A stretch of DNA of 64,000 bases from Acutalibacter muris (GTDB lineage: Bacteria > Bacillota > Clostridia > Oscillospirales > Acutalibacteraceae): positions 3,534,001-3,598,000 of the forward strand of contig NZ_CP021422.1 in assembly GCF_002201475.1 (NCBI RefSeq). Direction: 5' to 3'. The position numbers were made by a program, and so were the translations under genes. Numbering within the stretch: the stretch's first letter is position 1; every line of letters starts with the position of its first letter. Positions 7,646 to 16,366 of this stretch are shown here, one piece after another. The notes under the pieces were generated by a model. It was not told the DNA's origin. It was given only the letters and a program-made list of their open reading frames with translations, and did not search any database.

Positions 7646-9781
7646 ATGGATGGCAAGAAGCGCAGGCAGAAGATACTTATTGTGGACGATTCAGAGATGA
7701 ACCGCTCCATTTTGGTCGATATGCTTGGTGACGAATATGAAACCATAGAGGTGGAAAACGGCCTGATGGCCGTAAACGAGCTGCAAAAGCGGGCGGCGGA
7801 GATATCCCTGATGATGCTGGACATTGTCATGCCGCTTATGGATGGCCTTGAGGTGCTGGAGGTTATGAACAGGCGGCGCTGGATAGAGACGGTGCCGGTG
7901 ATAATGATCTCCGCGGAGACCAGCTCCGACAGGATATCCCAGGCTCTGGAGATGGGGGTCACGGACTTTATAAGCCGGCCCTTTGACGCGAAGATAGTCC
8001 AAAGGAGGGTACTAAACACCCTTTTAAGCTCCGCCAAGCAGACGGAGCTTGAGAACCTTGTGGCCGAGCAGATATATGAAAAAGAGCAGAACAGCCTTTT
8101 GATGATAGACATCCTCAGCCATATCGTAGAGTTCAGAAACGGCGAGAGCGGACTGCACGTGGTCCATGTGCGCAGGCTCACAGAGGTGCTTCTGCGGCAG
8201 CTGGCCTCAAAACGGCCGGACTATGAGCTGACCGCGGCGAAGATCGCCCTTATAAGCGAGGCCTCGGCGCTGCATGACATCGGCAAGATAGCCATAGACG
8301 AGAAGATACTTAATAAGCCCGGGCGGCTCACCGACGAGGAATTCAAGATAATGAAGCAGCACTCCTCCATCGGGGCCCAGATGCTGGACGGTCTCTCTGT
8401 CCACCAGGGAGAGCCACTGGTAAAGATAGCCTATCAGATATGCCGCTGGCACCACGAGCGCTGGGACGGCCGGGGCTACCCGGACGGCCTTAAGGGGGAC
8501 GAGATACCCATCGCCGCCCAGGTGGTGGCCATGGCCGACGTGTACGACGCCCTTACCAGCGAGCGGGTCTATAAGGCGGCTTTCTCCCATGAGCAGGCCA
8601 TAGAAATGATATGCAACAACGAGTGCGGCAGCTTCAACCCGTTGCTTTTGGAATGCCTGATGGAGGTCTCCGACACCATGCAGGACGACCTGAGCTCCAC
8701 CGATGGGAACGAGGCCCCCGAGGAGTCCATCAGCAGCATCGTGGAGAAGATGTCCTCCCACAGCGAGCTCTCCGCCAGCAACCGCACCTTGCAGCTTTTG
8801 GAGCACGAGCGAATGAAGTACAGCTTCTTTGCGGCCATGAGCAAGGAGATACAGTTCGAGTACACCCTTTCGCCATCCATGGTCTCCCTGAACGCCTGGG
8901 GAGCCAGGAACCTGGGATTGGACGAGGTGGTGATGGACCCCCTGGAGAACCAAAAGGTCAAGGGTTACCTAAACGAGGACCTTCGCGCCCAGCTACACCA
9001 GGTGCTGGAGTCCGCCACTCCTGAGGAGCCCATTGTGACCCTTGAGGGCAAGGTGGAGAAGGACGGCGTTAAGAAGTGGTATAGGTTCGTTATGCAGGCC
9101 CTCTGGTCCGAGGACGAGCCGCCTGAGCTAAGGGGGGCCATAGGCAAGGCAGTGGATATACACAGCTCCCGAAGCTACCTTGAGAAGCTGGAGCGCCGGG
9201 CCTCTATGGACCAGCTGACGGGGCTTTTGAACCTTACCAGCGCCCAGACCCAGGCGGAGGCGAGGCTCAAGGAGAACCCCGAGGCAAAGTATGCCCTGGC
9301 CTTCTTCGACTGCGACTTTTTTAAGGACGCCAACAACACCTACGGGCACCTTTTCGGCAACCGCCTGCTGATACACATCGCCGAAAGGCTTAGGCAGGTC
9401 ACAAGAAGCGGCGACATTGTCTCCCGGGCGGGGGGCGACGAGTATATCATATTCATCCAGTACCACCAGGAGCTGGAGCCCACCATACAGCGTATATACG
9501 GCGCGCTGCACGGCGAGGATTTCGGGGGCTTCAGCATCTCCATAAGCATGGGGGTGGCCACCACCGGCCAGGTGGGTCCGGACTTCACCGCCCTCATGGG
9601 CGCGGCGGATAAGGCCCTTTACGCCGTGAAGCAGGCAGGCAAGGGGCAGTACAAGTTCTATGACGGCAGGGAGACCTCTCTGACCGAGGCCAGAGGGGAA
9701 AGCGTATACACCAACCAGTCGGAGATCATCAACTATGAGCCGGAAAACGGCGGCCAATCAAAAGGGGGAGAAGACAAATGA
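7646..9781 (+). CDS. Response regulator with HD-GYP and GGDEF output domains
   Basis: Cyclic-di-GMP turnover regulator of 711 residues. Domains in order: receiver (about 9-125, phospho-acceptor D59 in LDIVMP); HD-GYP phosphodiesterase (about 150-340, with HDIGK near 210 and HHERWDGRGYP near 269-279); a PAS-like linker (about 380-510); GGDEF cyclase (about 530-690) with an intact GGDEY near 596 and an RSGD just before it that fits the allosteric I-site. Both catalytic centres look complete, so it may make and degrade c-di-GMP. I chose the ATG at 7646 because the promoter lies just upstream and GAAAGGGG precedes it. Its stop overlaps the start of the HPt gene (ATGA), giving translational coupling. 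Confidence 0.9.
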   Translation: MDGKKRRQKILIVDDSEMNRSILVDMLGDEYETIEVENGLMAVNELQKRAAEISLMMLDIVMPLMDGLEVLEVMNRRRWIETVPVIMISAETSSDRISQALEMGVTDFISRPFDAKIVQRRVLNTLLSSAKQTELENLVAEQIYEKEQNSLLMIDILSHIVEFRNGESGLHVVHVRRLTEVLLRQLASKRPDYELTAAKIALISEASALHDIGKIAIDEKILNKPGRLTDEEFKIMKQHSSIGAQMLDGLSVHQGEPLVKIAYQICRWHHERWDGRGYPDGLKGDEIPIAAQVVAMADVYDALTSERVYKAAFSHEQAIEMICNNECGSFNPLLLECLMEVSDTMQDDLSSTDGNEAPEESISSIVEKMSSHSELSASNRTLQLLEHERMKYSFFAAMSKEIQFEYTLSPSMVSLNAWGARNLGLDEVVMDPLENQKVKGYLNEDLRAQLHQVLESATPEEPIVTLEGKVEKDGVKKWYRFVMQALWSEDEPPELRGAIGKAVDIHSSRSYLEKLERRASMDQLTGLLNLTSAQTQAEARLKENPEAKYALAFFDCDFFKDANNTYGHLFGNRLLIHIAERLRQVTRSGDIVSRAGGDEYIIFIQYHQELEPTIQRIYGALHGEDFGGFSISISMGVATTGQVGPDFTALMGAADKALYAVKQAGKGQYKFYDGRETSLTEARGESVYTNQSEIINYEPENGGQSKGGEDK

Positions 9782-10134
9782 CCTTGCAGGAATGTTACGA
9801 AAAACTGGGCGGGGACTATGGCGCGGTGAGCTCACGGCTGCCAAGCGAGAAGTTCATCCAGAAGTACGTCTTAAAGTTTGCAGAGGACAAGACCATGGAG
9901 CTTTTGGAATCCTCCTTTGAAGGGGGCAATTTTGACGAGGCCTTTCGGGCGGCCCACACCATCAAGGGTATGTGCCAGAATCTGAGTTTTGCAAGACTGG
10001 AGAAATCCAGTTCCGCCCTTACGGAGGCTCTGCGCGGCGGGAGGTCGCCGGAGGCGCCCGAACTGCTTCAAAGGGTGCGCGAGGACTATGAGCTTACCGC
10101 AGACACTATCAAGGAGTATAAATCCGGGCTTTGA
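9778..10134 (+). CDS. HPt-domain phosphotransfer protein
   Basis: Stand-alone histidine phosphotransfer protein of 118 residues, an all-helical four-helix bundle. The phosphorylated histidine is H60 in AAHTIKGMCQNL, the HPt signature. It overlaps the preceding regulator gene by 4 nt and is followed directly by the hybrid kinase, which has two receiver domains but no HPt of its own. The three products therefore make a complete relay: kinase to kinase receiver to this HPt to the c-di-GMP regulator (inference from layout). Confidence 0.88.
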   Translation: MTLQECYEKLGGDYGAVSSRLPSEKFIQKYVLKFAEDKTMELLESSFEGGNFDEAFRAAHTIKGMCQNLSFARLEKSSSALTEALRGGRSPEAPELLQRVREDYELTADTIKEYKSGL

Positions 10135-10145
10135 GAGGTTTCAAC

Positions 10146-12800
10146 GTGAAAGAAAAAAATGAAAAAAGGAAGAGCCGCCCCAGCCGGTTCCTTATAGGGA
10201 GTTTCCTCTCCATCATCGCCCTGACCCTCGCGGTGTTCGTGCTGTTGTCCCAATTTTTGGACAATAAGAGCGCGGACACCATAAGCCGGGTAGGAGAGGT
10301 GTACATGAAGAACCTCTCCCAGCAGATCGCCCTGCACTTCCAGACCACAATAGACCTGCGGCTTGACCAGGTGCAGACCATTGTCAACGACGTGCGCCCG
10401 GAATTCGAGCGGGATAACGTCACAAGGGAACAGGTATTGGAGGAGCTGGAGGCCAGCAGCAGGGCCAGGGGATTTGTGCAGCTGGGGCTCCTGTCCTATG
10501 ACGGCGAGTTCGAGATGATATACGGCGACCCGCTGCTTATCACCGACCTAAAGCCGTTTATACAGTCTCTCACCGAGGGGAAGTCCAAAGTCGCAGTGGG
10601 TAAAAACCCCCGGGCGGAGGACAAGAACATGGTTCTGCTGGGGGCCCCGGCGGACTATCTTCTGAAGGACGGCTCCCCGTGTCTGGCGCTGGTCGCCACC
10701 GTTGACACGGACTATATAAGAGAGACCCTGTCCCTGGATGCCAACGACTCGATGGTGTATTCCTTTATCATCCGGGGGGACGGCAGCTTTGTCATACGCA
10801 CCAGCGGCGCCTTCAGGCATAGCTACTTTGACCGGGTCCGCAACATCTATGAGGATGTAGACGGAATGACCGGCGAGCAGTACATAGTAGAGATAAGCGC
10901 GGCCATTAAAGAGGGACGGGACTACTCCTCGGAATTTACCATAGAGGGCGAGCGCCGGCGCATTTACGGCACTCCTCTCGCCTACTCCGAATGGTACCTT
11001 TTAACCTTCATGCCCTACGGCGACATAAACAGCATCATCGACCACCTTGGGCAGATGTTCCTGCTGGCGTCCTTCGTCTGCTGCGCTGTGATATTCGCGG
11101 CTTTCGGGCTGGTGTTCCTCCTATACCTGCGGATAAACCACAGGCAGCTGGCCAATCTGGAGGAGGCCAGAGAGGCCGCGGAAAACGCCCTGACCCTGGC
11201 TGTGGACGCAAGAAGGGAGGCCGAGCGCGCCCAGCAGAACGCCGAGCGGGCCACCAAGGCCAAGAGCGAGTTCCTCTCTAACATGAGCCACGACATCCGC
11301 ACGCCCATGAACGCCATAGTTGGTATGACGGCCATAGCCACGGCCAATATAAACAACCCGCAGCAGGTACAGAACTGCCTGCACAAGATAACCACCTCCA
11401 GCCGGCACCTGCTGGGGCTGATAAATGATGTGCTGGATATGTCCAAGATAGAAAGCGGCAAGATGACCTTAAACTTTGACCGGGTGTCCCTTCGGGAGAT
11501 GATGGAGAGCATCGTCAGCATTGTGCAGCCCCAGGTGAAGGCCAAGCACCAGGACTTTGGGGTGTCCATCATGGATATCTCCGCGGAAAACGTGCTGACC
11601 GACAGTGTGCGGCTGAACCAGGTGCTCTTGAACCTTCTGTCGAACGCTGTGAAGTTCACGCCGGAAGAGGGCACTATCCGGGTTACCATGAAGCAGGAGC
11701 CCTCCCCCAAGGGAGAGGACCATGTCCGGGTGCTGCTCTGCGTCCAGGACAACGGCATAGGTATGTCCCCGGAATTTATCGAGCACATCTTCGACTCCTT
11801 CGCCCGTGAGGACAGCGCCCGGGTCCACAGGACCGAGGGCACAGGGCTCGGCATGGCCATTACCAAGTACATAGTAGACGCCATGGGCGGCGATATGCAG
11901 GTGAAGTCAAAGCAGGGCGAGGGCACGGAGTTCCTCCTGACTCTGGACATGGAAATTGCCGACGCCCCGGAGGCTGATATGGTGCTTCCCCCCTGGAATA
12001 TGCTGGTGGTGGACGATGACAAGCTGCTCTGCGAGAGCACTGTAAAGGCTCTCGGCTCTATCGGCATCAGCGCTGACTGGACCCTTTCCGGGGAATCCGC
12101 CATTCAGATGGTGGAAGAGCGCCATAAAAAGCGCGAGGACTACCATATTATCCTGCTGGACTGGAAGCTGCCGGACATGGACGGCATCGCCACGGCAAGG
12201 GAACTGCGCCGCAGGCTTGGGGGCAATAATATACCCATCCTAATAATCTCGGCCTACGACTGGAGCGATATCGAGAAGGAGGCCAAGGCCGCCGGAGTGA
12301 GCGGGTTCATAAGCAAGCCCCTGTTTAAGTCCACCCTGTTCTACGGCCTTCGCGGCTATGCCGGAATGGACATGAGCCAGGAGGTCATGAAGGAGGACGG
12401 AAAGGAGAACTTCTCCTTTGACGGCATCAGGGTGCTGGTGGCCGAGGACAACGAGCTCAACTGGGAGATCGCCAGCGAGCTGCTGGGCGAATTCGACTTA
12501 CAGCTGGACTGGGCGGAGAACGGGCAGATCTGTGTGGACATGGTAGAAGCCTCCCAGCCCGGGACCTATAAGGCGGTGCTGATGGATATACGTATGCCGG
12601 TGATGAACGGGTTTGAAGCCACAAAGGTCATTAGGAAAATGGACCGTCCCGATAAGGATATGCCCATTATCGCCATGACGGCGGACGCGTTCTCAGAGGA
12701 CGTGCAGAAGTGCATGGAGGCCGGCATGAACGCCCATGTGGCAAAGCCCATCGATGTACGCGAGGTGTGCAGGCTTTTGAAGAAGTACCTGGAGTTGTAG
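10146..12800 (+). CDS. Hybrid sensor histidine kinase with two receiver domains
   Basis: Membrane hybrid kinase of 884 residues. Order: transmembrane helix (about 15-36), extracellular Cache-like sensor (about 45-295), second transmembrane helix (about 300-330), alanine/glutamate-rich coiled coil, HisKA with H382 (SHDIRTP), HATPase with N-box LLNLLSNAVKF and GTGLGMAI, then receivers with D672 (LLDWKLPDMDG) and D814 (LMDIRMPVMNG). I chose the GTG at 10146: GAGAGG is spaced 7 nt from it, whereas the in-frame TTG at 10131 overlaps the previous stop and has no ribosome site. The ligand of the sensor is unknown. It is the last gene of the relay operon. Confidence 0.92.
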   Translation: MKEKNEKRKSRPSRFLIGSFLSIIALTLAVFVLLSQFLDNKSADTISRVGEVYMKNLSQQIALHFQTTIDLRLDQVQTIVNDVRPEFERDNVTREQVLEELEASSRARGFVQLGLLSYDGEFEMIYGDPLLITDLKPFIQSLTEGKSKVAVGKNPRAEDKNMVLLGAPADYLLKDGSPCLALVATVDTDYIRETLSLDANDSMVYSFIIRGDGSFVIRTSGAFRHSYFDRVRNIYEDVDGMTGEQYIVEISAAIKEGRDYSSEFTIEGERRRIYGTPLAYSEWYLLTFMPYGDINSIIDHLGQMFLLASFVCCAVIFAAFGLVFLLYLRINHRQLANLEEAREAAENALTLAVDARREAERAQQNAERATKAKSEFLSNMSHDIRTPMNAIVGMTAIATANINNPQQVQNCLHKITTSSRHLLGLINDVLDMSKIESGKMTLNFDRVSLREMMESIVSIVQPQVKAKHQDFGVSIMDISAENVLTDSVRLNQVLLNLLSNAVKFTPEEGTIRVTMKQEPSPKGEDHVRVLLCVQDNGIGMSPEFIEHIFDSFAREDSARVHRTEGTGLGMAITKYIVDAMGGDMQVKSKQGEGTEFLLTLDMEIADAPEADMVLPPWNMLVVDDDKLLCESTVKALGSIGISADWTLSGESAIQMVEERHKKREDYHIILLDWKLPDMDGIATARELRRRLGGNNIPILIISAYDWSDIEKEAKAAGVSGFISKPLFKSTLFYGLRGYAGMDMSQEVMKEDGKENFSFDGIRVLVAEDNELNWEIASELLGEFDLQLDWAENGQICVDMVEASQPGTYKAVLMDIRMPVMNGFEATKVIRKMDRPDKDMPIIAMTADAFSEDVQKCMEAGMNAHVAKPIDVREVCRLLKKYLEL

Positions 12801-12805
12801 GGCAA

Positions 12806-12971
12806 AAAATCAGCCCGCCGGGGAGCGCTCTGTCTCCCGGCGGGCAAGCAGCCGGAGCCTGGTGGGGACATTCCTCGGAACTGCGTTAGATGAACTTGGT
12901 TCAGCATAAATGCAGGCTCCGGCCCTTTTGGGCGATATCCTTTCCAGGCACGCAAACGCTTCCGTGCCGCT
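12806..12971 (-). ncRNA. Candidate structured non-coding RNA of unknown family
   Basis: The 327-nt gap between the kinase gene and secG holds dense secondary structure that only makes sense on the minus strand, where it ends in a rho-independent terminator with a T run. From 5' to 3' on that strand: a hairpin GGCACG/CGTGCC (12968-12947), a GCCC/GGGC hairpin with loop AAAA (12933-12922), an 11-bp stem GCCGGAGCCTG/CAGGCTCCGGC (12923-12913 with 12861-12851) enclosing about 51 nt with smaller hairpins (TGAAC/GTTCA), then the terminator. A TACAAT-like -10 lies at 12983-12978; its -35 is poor. I could not match it to 6S, SRP, tmRNA or RNase P RNA. Confidence 0.5.
12813..12845 (-). terminator. Rho-independent terminator on the minus strand
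   Basis: A 12-bp GC stem (CTCCCGGCGGGC with GCCCGCCGGGGAG, one bulged G) followed, on the minus strand, by TGATTTTTTG. The T run is on the minus-strand side, so it ends the candidate RNA; it may also slow read-through from the kinase operon. Confidence 0.7.
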
Positions 12972-13053
12972 ATCCCTATTGTAACCATACCTCCCAAACC
13001 TATTCACCCCCAGGGAAAAATTTTTAAAATTTTCTCAAATCGTCCTATAGGAC

Positions 13054-13082
13054 TTGCAAAAACACTTATGACATGGTATTAT
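13054..13082 (+). promoter_or_regulatory. Sigma-A promoter of secG
   Basis: TTGCAA (13054-13059), a 17-nt spacer and TATTAT (13077-13082), about 45 nt before the secG ATG. Confidence 0.7.
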
Positions 13083-13127
13083 ATGTGTTGTGACTAAGCA
13101 GCCTGCTGCTGCAAGGAGGAATTAAAA

Positions 13128-13376
13128 ATGACAGCTTTTGAGATCATATTCGCCATTGCCCTCTTGATTTTCTCAGTGGCGATAATCCTGGTGGTGCTCT
13201 TACAGGAGGGCAACCAGAAGAACATGGGCGCTATCACCGGCGCCGCCGATACCTTCCTGTCAAAGAACAAGGCCCGCTCTGTGGACGCTTTCCTGTCCCG
13301 CTGGACAAAGGTCATCGCCGTGGGCTTCTTCGTGCTGGTCATCGTGGCCAACGCCGTGATGTACTTCGTGAAGTGA
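13128..13376 (+). CDS. secG: Protein translocase subunit SecG
   Basis: Third subunit of the SecYEG channel in the cytoplasmic membrane, 82 residues with the normal two-helix layout: helix one (about 4-25), the conserved polar turn LLQEGNQKNMGAITGAAD, and helix two (about 60-80). CAAGGAGG precedes the ATG. It stands alone between its own promoter and a terminator and is not linked to secY, which lies in the ribosomal block at 55302. Confidence 0.93.
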   Translation: MTAFEIIFAIALLIFSVAIILVVLLQEGNQKNMGAITGAADTFLSKNKARSVDAFLSRWTKVIAVGFFVLVIVANAVMYFVK

Positions 13377-13397
13377 GAACCTGTATCATAGAAAGAC

Positions 13398-13421
13398 GCC
13401 TCGCCGCAAGCGGGGCTTTTT
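13398..13421 (+). terminator. Rho-independent terminator of secG
   Basis: A 7-bp stem GCCTCGC/GCGGGGC with one G-U pair, loop CGCAA, followed by TTTTT. Confidence 0.75.
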
Positions 13422-13446
13422 CGTTGTGTATCGGGAGGGACCGGAT

Positions 13447-14175
13447 ATGATAAGGCTTGTAAGCGGCCCCCGGGAACGGGCGGAGTTTATGGATATATGC
13501 AAGGGCGGCGCCTTTGGCTGCAAGCTTCGCTCAGTGGCCTTGGCCTATGGCTTTGAGCGGGACTTCGCCCGGTTCTGGACGGACGGCGGCGCATCCTACT
13601 GCCTGCTGGACGGCGGACTGTCCATAGCTGGAAGACCCTGGAATATAGAGGAGTCCCGAGAATTTCTGGACGTACTGGGCCCCGGCAGCGTCTTCTGCGA
13701 GAGGGGGCTGGCCGGAGAGCTGAAACTGGAGGTCTCCACAGAGGGCGCGGTGATGGCAAAGGACCTGCCGGCGGGAGAACCGCGGAGTCTCCCGCCCCCC
13801 GGTCTCAGGGAAACCCATGCCCTTTTGACAGCTGCCGGGATGCCTATGGACTTCGAGCCCTTCTACCTGGATATGTCCCACCGAATACGGCACGGGATCG
13901 CCTTGGCCCTGGGGGAGTACATCTCCGGGGAGTTAGCCGGAGTCGCGGTGATCTCCGCTGTGGCCGGGGGTGAGGCTGTGCTCTCCGCATTAGCCGTTCG
14001 GGAGGACTGCCGGGGGCGGGGCCTTGGTACAAAGCTTATGGGAGCCGTGGAGCGGGCGCTGCCCGGGCATAGGCTGTACCTTTTCAGGGAGAGCGGCAGG
14101 AACCGGGAATTTTACAAAAAGCTGGGCTTCGCGGAGGTTGGCCGCTGGAGCCAGCAGGATATTACAGAAAGGTGA
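13447..14175 (+). CDS. GNAT-family N-acetyltransferase
   Basis: A 242-residue protein whose C-terminal half (about 125-240) has GNAT features: the acetyl-CoA loop VREDCRGRGLGTKLM (motif A, RxxGxG/A type) and a motif-B-like LFRESGRNREFYKKLGF. The N-terminal half is a divergent domain that I do not recognise. The ATG at 13447 follows GGGAGG by about 8 nt. Its stop lies 5 nt before the next start, so it is probably co-expressed with the methionine-gamma-lyase-like gene. Substrate unknown. Confidence 0.78.
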   Translation: MIRLVSGPRERAEFMDICKGGAFGCKLRSVALAYGFERDFARFWTDGGASYCLLDGGLSIAGRPWNIEESREFLDVLGPGSVFCERGLAGELKLEVSTEGAVMAKDLPAGEPRSLPPPGLRETHALLTAAGMPMDFEPFYLDMSHRIRHGIALALGEYISGELAGVAVISAVAGGEAVLSALAVREDCRGRGLGTKLMGAVERALPGHRLYLFRESGRNREFYKKLGFAEVGRWSQQDITER

Positions 14176-14180
14176 TTTAT

Positions 14181-15446
14181 ATGGAAAACTATCCGTCTTT
14201 TCAGTTTGGCGAGAAATTGCTGAAGCTTGCACAGCGGGCCGAGGAGCGGGCCGCCGGACAGTTCCGGCGCATAGAGGAGACAGCCCGCTGGAACTCCCAG
14301 AAGATGCTGGCGGCCTTCCAGCGGGCCCGGGTCAGCGAGAGCAGCTTTGTGGGCAGCACCGGCTACGGCTACGGCGACAGGGGCCGGGACCAGCTGGACG
14401 AGGTCTACGCCTATGCCCTTGGGGCAGAGGACGCTCTGGTGCGGTATAACTTTGTCAGCGGCACCCACGCCCTGACGGTGGCCCTCTTTGGAGTGCTCCG
14501 CCCAGGGGACACAGTGCTCTCGGCCACAGGCACCCCCTATGACACCATACAGGGCGTCTTCGGACTGCCCGGGCGTGAGGAGCCAGGGAGCCTTAGGGAC
14601 TTCGGCATAGTCTATGAGCAGATAGACCTGCTGCCGGACGGCGGCATAGACTATGAGGAGCTGGGGCGGGAGCTTGCTAAAGACTGCCGTATGGTATATG
14701 TCCAGCGGTCCAGGGGGTATACCCTGCGCCCTTCTTTAAGCGTCGCGGAGATAGAGCGGCTGGCGGGATTTGTGAAGGAGCGGGCCCCGGGGTGCCTCGT
14801 GATGGTGGACAACTGCTACGGCGAGTTCGTGGAGCGGGAGGAACCCACCTCCCACGGGGCGGACCTGATGGCGGGGTCCCTGATAAAGAATCCCGGCGGC
14901 GGCATAGCCCCAACGGGGGGCTATATTGCCGGGCGGAGGGACCTGGTGGAGCTGTGCTCCTACAGACTTACCACCCCGGGCACAGGCCGGGAGCTGGGCT
15001 GTACCCTTGGACACAGTCGGGAGCTGTTTATGGGCGCGTTCCATGCGCCCACTGTCACCGGCGAGGCCTTGAAGACGGCGGTGTTCTGCTCGGCGCTCTT
15101 TGATGAGCTGGGGTATGAGGTCACGCCAGGGCCGGAGGAGGCCAGGGCCGATATCATCCAGGCGGTGAAGCTTCGGGAGCGGGAGGCCCTCATAGCCTTC
15201 TGCCGTGGGGTGCAGAGCGCCTCGCCGGTGGACGCCTTTGTTGTGCCGGAGCCGAGCCCCATGCCGGGGTATGACAGCGACGTGATAATGGCGGCGGGGG
15301 CGTTTACGCTGGGATCGTCGATAGAAATGTCGGCGGACGCGCCGTTGAGAGAGCCCTATGCCGTGTGGATGCAGGGGGGGCTGAACTATGCCGTGGGGCA
15401 GCTGGGGGTGCTGACGGCAGCACAGGAGGTGCTGAAGCTAAAATAG
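14181..15446 (+). CDS. Methionine-gamma-lyase-family PLP enzyme (aluminium-resistance type)
   Basis: Fold-type-I PLP enzyme of 421 residues of the family often annotated as aluminium resistance protein or cystathionine beta-lyase-like (YnbB type). The PLP-binding lysine is in GSLIKNPGGGIAPTGGYIAG (about residue 238), preceded by MVDNCYGEF, which holds the aspartate that pairs with the pyridine nitrogen. It is expected to act on sulphur amino acids, but the true substrate of this subfamily is unsettled. AAAGG lies 7 nt before the ATG at 14181; the in-frame GTG at 14172 overlaps the ribosome site. A dispersed repeat follows the gene. Confidence 0.88.
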   Translation: MENYPSFQFGEKLLKLAQRAEERAAGQFRRIEETARWNSQKMLAAFQRARVSESSFVGSTGYGYGDRGRDQLDEVYAYALGAEDALVRYNFVSGTHALTVALFGVLRPGDTVLSATGTPYDTIQGVFGLPGREEPGSLRDFGIVYEQIDLLPDGGIDYEELGRELAKDCRMVYVQRSRGYTLRPSLSVAEIERLAGFVKERAPGCLVMVDNCYGEFVEREEPTSHGADLMAGSLIKNPGGGIAPTGGYIAGRRDLVELCSYRLTTPGTGRELGCTLGHSRELFMGAFHAPTVTGEALKTAVFCSALFDELGYEVTPGPEEARADIIQAVKLREREALIAFCRGVQSASPVDAFVVPEPSPMPGYDSDVIMAAGAFTLGSSIEMSADAPLREPYAVWMQGGLNYAVGQLGVLTAAQEVLKLK

Positions 15447-15466
15447 TGCGAGGTTAAAAGTTTCGT

Positions 15467-15542
15467 CAACCTTTTCAAAGGTTGCAGGGTTTGGGGCAGA
15501 GCCCCAAGGTCCGGGCTTGGGGCTTGCCGCAGGCAAGAAAAA
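15467..15542 (+). repeat. Three-hairpin dispersed repeat, copy 1
   Basis: Hairpin A (CAACCTTT/AAAGGTTG, 15467-15484), the fixed linker CAGGGT, hairpin B (TTGGGGC aga GCCCCAA, 15491-15507), GG, then hairpin C (CTTGCC/GGCAAG, 15523-15537) and an A run. The same design recurs at 47071 and 53053 on the minus strand. In each case it points the same way as the flanking genes. Most of the 15447-15601 gap is this element. Confidence 0.8.
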
Positions 15543-15601
15543 CGGTTGCAAACTCAACTAAAAACAACTATAATAAAAGAAAAACCAAGGAGGACCAGCA
15601 T

Positions 15602-16366
15602 ATGTGGAACAACTTTCAAACCGACGCCTATGAGGGCCTGATCGCCGAAACCATCAGCGTTACCGGCCACGGCGGCAAACCCGTCCGCGCCTATTACTCC
15701 CGGCCCCTAGGGGAGGGCCCCTTCCCGGGCATACTCCTTATCCACCACATGCCCGGCTGGGACCAGTTCACCCGGGAGACTGCCCGCCGCTTTGCCGCCC
15801 AGGGCTACAGCGTCATATCCCCCAACCTCTATGAGGACTTTGGCCACGGCACCCCAGAGGAGGTGGCGGAACGGGCCCGGGAACAGGGCGGCATGGTGGA
15901 CAAGGACGTGATGGAGGACTGTGACGGCGCCTTGAGCTTCCTGCGCAGCCAGCCAAACGCCAGCGGCAGGGTTGGCGTTATCGGGATGTGCTCCGGGGGT
16001 AGGCATACCTTTTTGGCCGCCTGCACGCTAGAGGGCATCGACTGCGCCGTGGACTGCTGGGGCGGCGGAGTGGTCTGCCCGCCGGAGCAGCTTACTCCTC
16101 AGCGGCCGGTGCAGCCTTTGGACTACGCGGAGAAGCTCATCTGCCCGCTGCTGGGCATCTTCGGCAACGAGGACTGGAGCCCCACTAAGGAGGACGTGGA
16201 CGTTCTGGAGGCGCGGCTTAAAGAGCTAGGCAAGGACTATGAGTTCCACAGATACGACGGCGCGGCCCACGGTTTCTGGTACTACCACCGGCCCATGTAC
16301 AAGCACGAGCAGGCCATGGACTCCCTCGAGAAGGTGCTGGCCTTCTTTGAAAAGCACCTGAAATGA
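15602..16366 (+). CDS. Dienelactone hydrolase family protein
   Basis: Alpha/beta-hydrolase of 254 residues. The nucleophile elbow is GMCSGGRH, so the nucleophile is cysteine as in true dienelactone hydrolases; the histidine is in GAAHGFWYYHR near the C-terminus and an aspartate in GNEDWSPT. It would hydrolyse lactones or activated esters in the cytoplasm; aromatic degradation genes are absent nearby, so the substrate is open. AAGGAGG lies 8 nt before the ATG at 15602. It overlaps the radical-SAM gene by 4 nt (ATGA). Confidence 0.88.
   Translation: MWNNFQTDAYEGLIAETISVTGHGGKPVRAYYSRPLGEGPFPGILLIHHMPGWDQFTRETARRFAAQGYSVISPNLYEDFGHGTPEEVAERAREQGGMVDKDVMEDCDGALSFLRSQPNASGRVGVIGMCSGGRHTFLAACTLEGIDCAVDCWGGGVVCPPEQLTPQRPVQPLDYAEKLICPLLGIFGNEDWSPTKEDVDVLEARLKELGKDYEFHRYDGAAHGFWYYHRPMYKHEQAMDSLEKVLAFFEKHLK

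Noticed and set aside
12806..12971. Assignment of the candidate RNA as 6S, SRP or RNase P RNA
   Set aside because: The diagnostic elements I know (a long rod with central bubble, the GGAA-type SRP loop, the RNase P P4 core) are not visible, so it is left unassigned.
12566..12997. Minus-strand frame of 143 residues overlapping the kinase 3' end and the secG upstream gap
   Set aside because: Most of it is antisense to the second receiver domain, and the free part is the hairpin-rich candidate RNA; no ribosome site.
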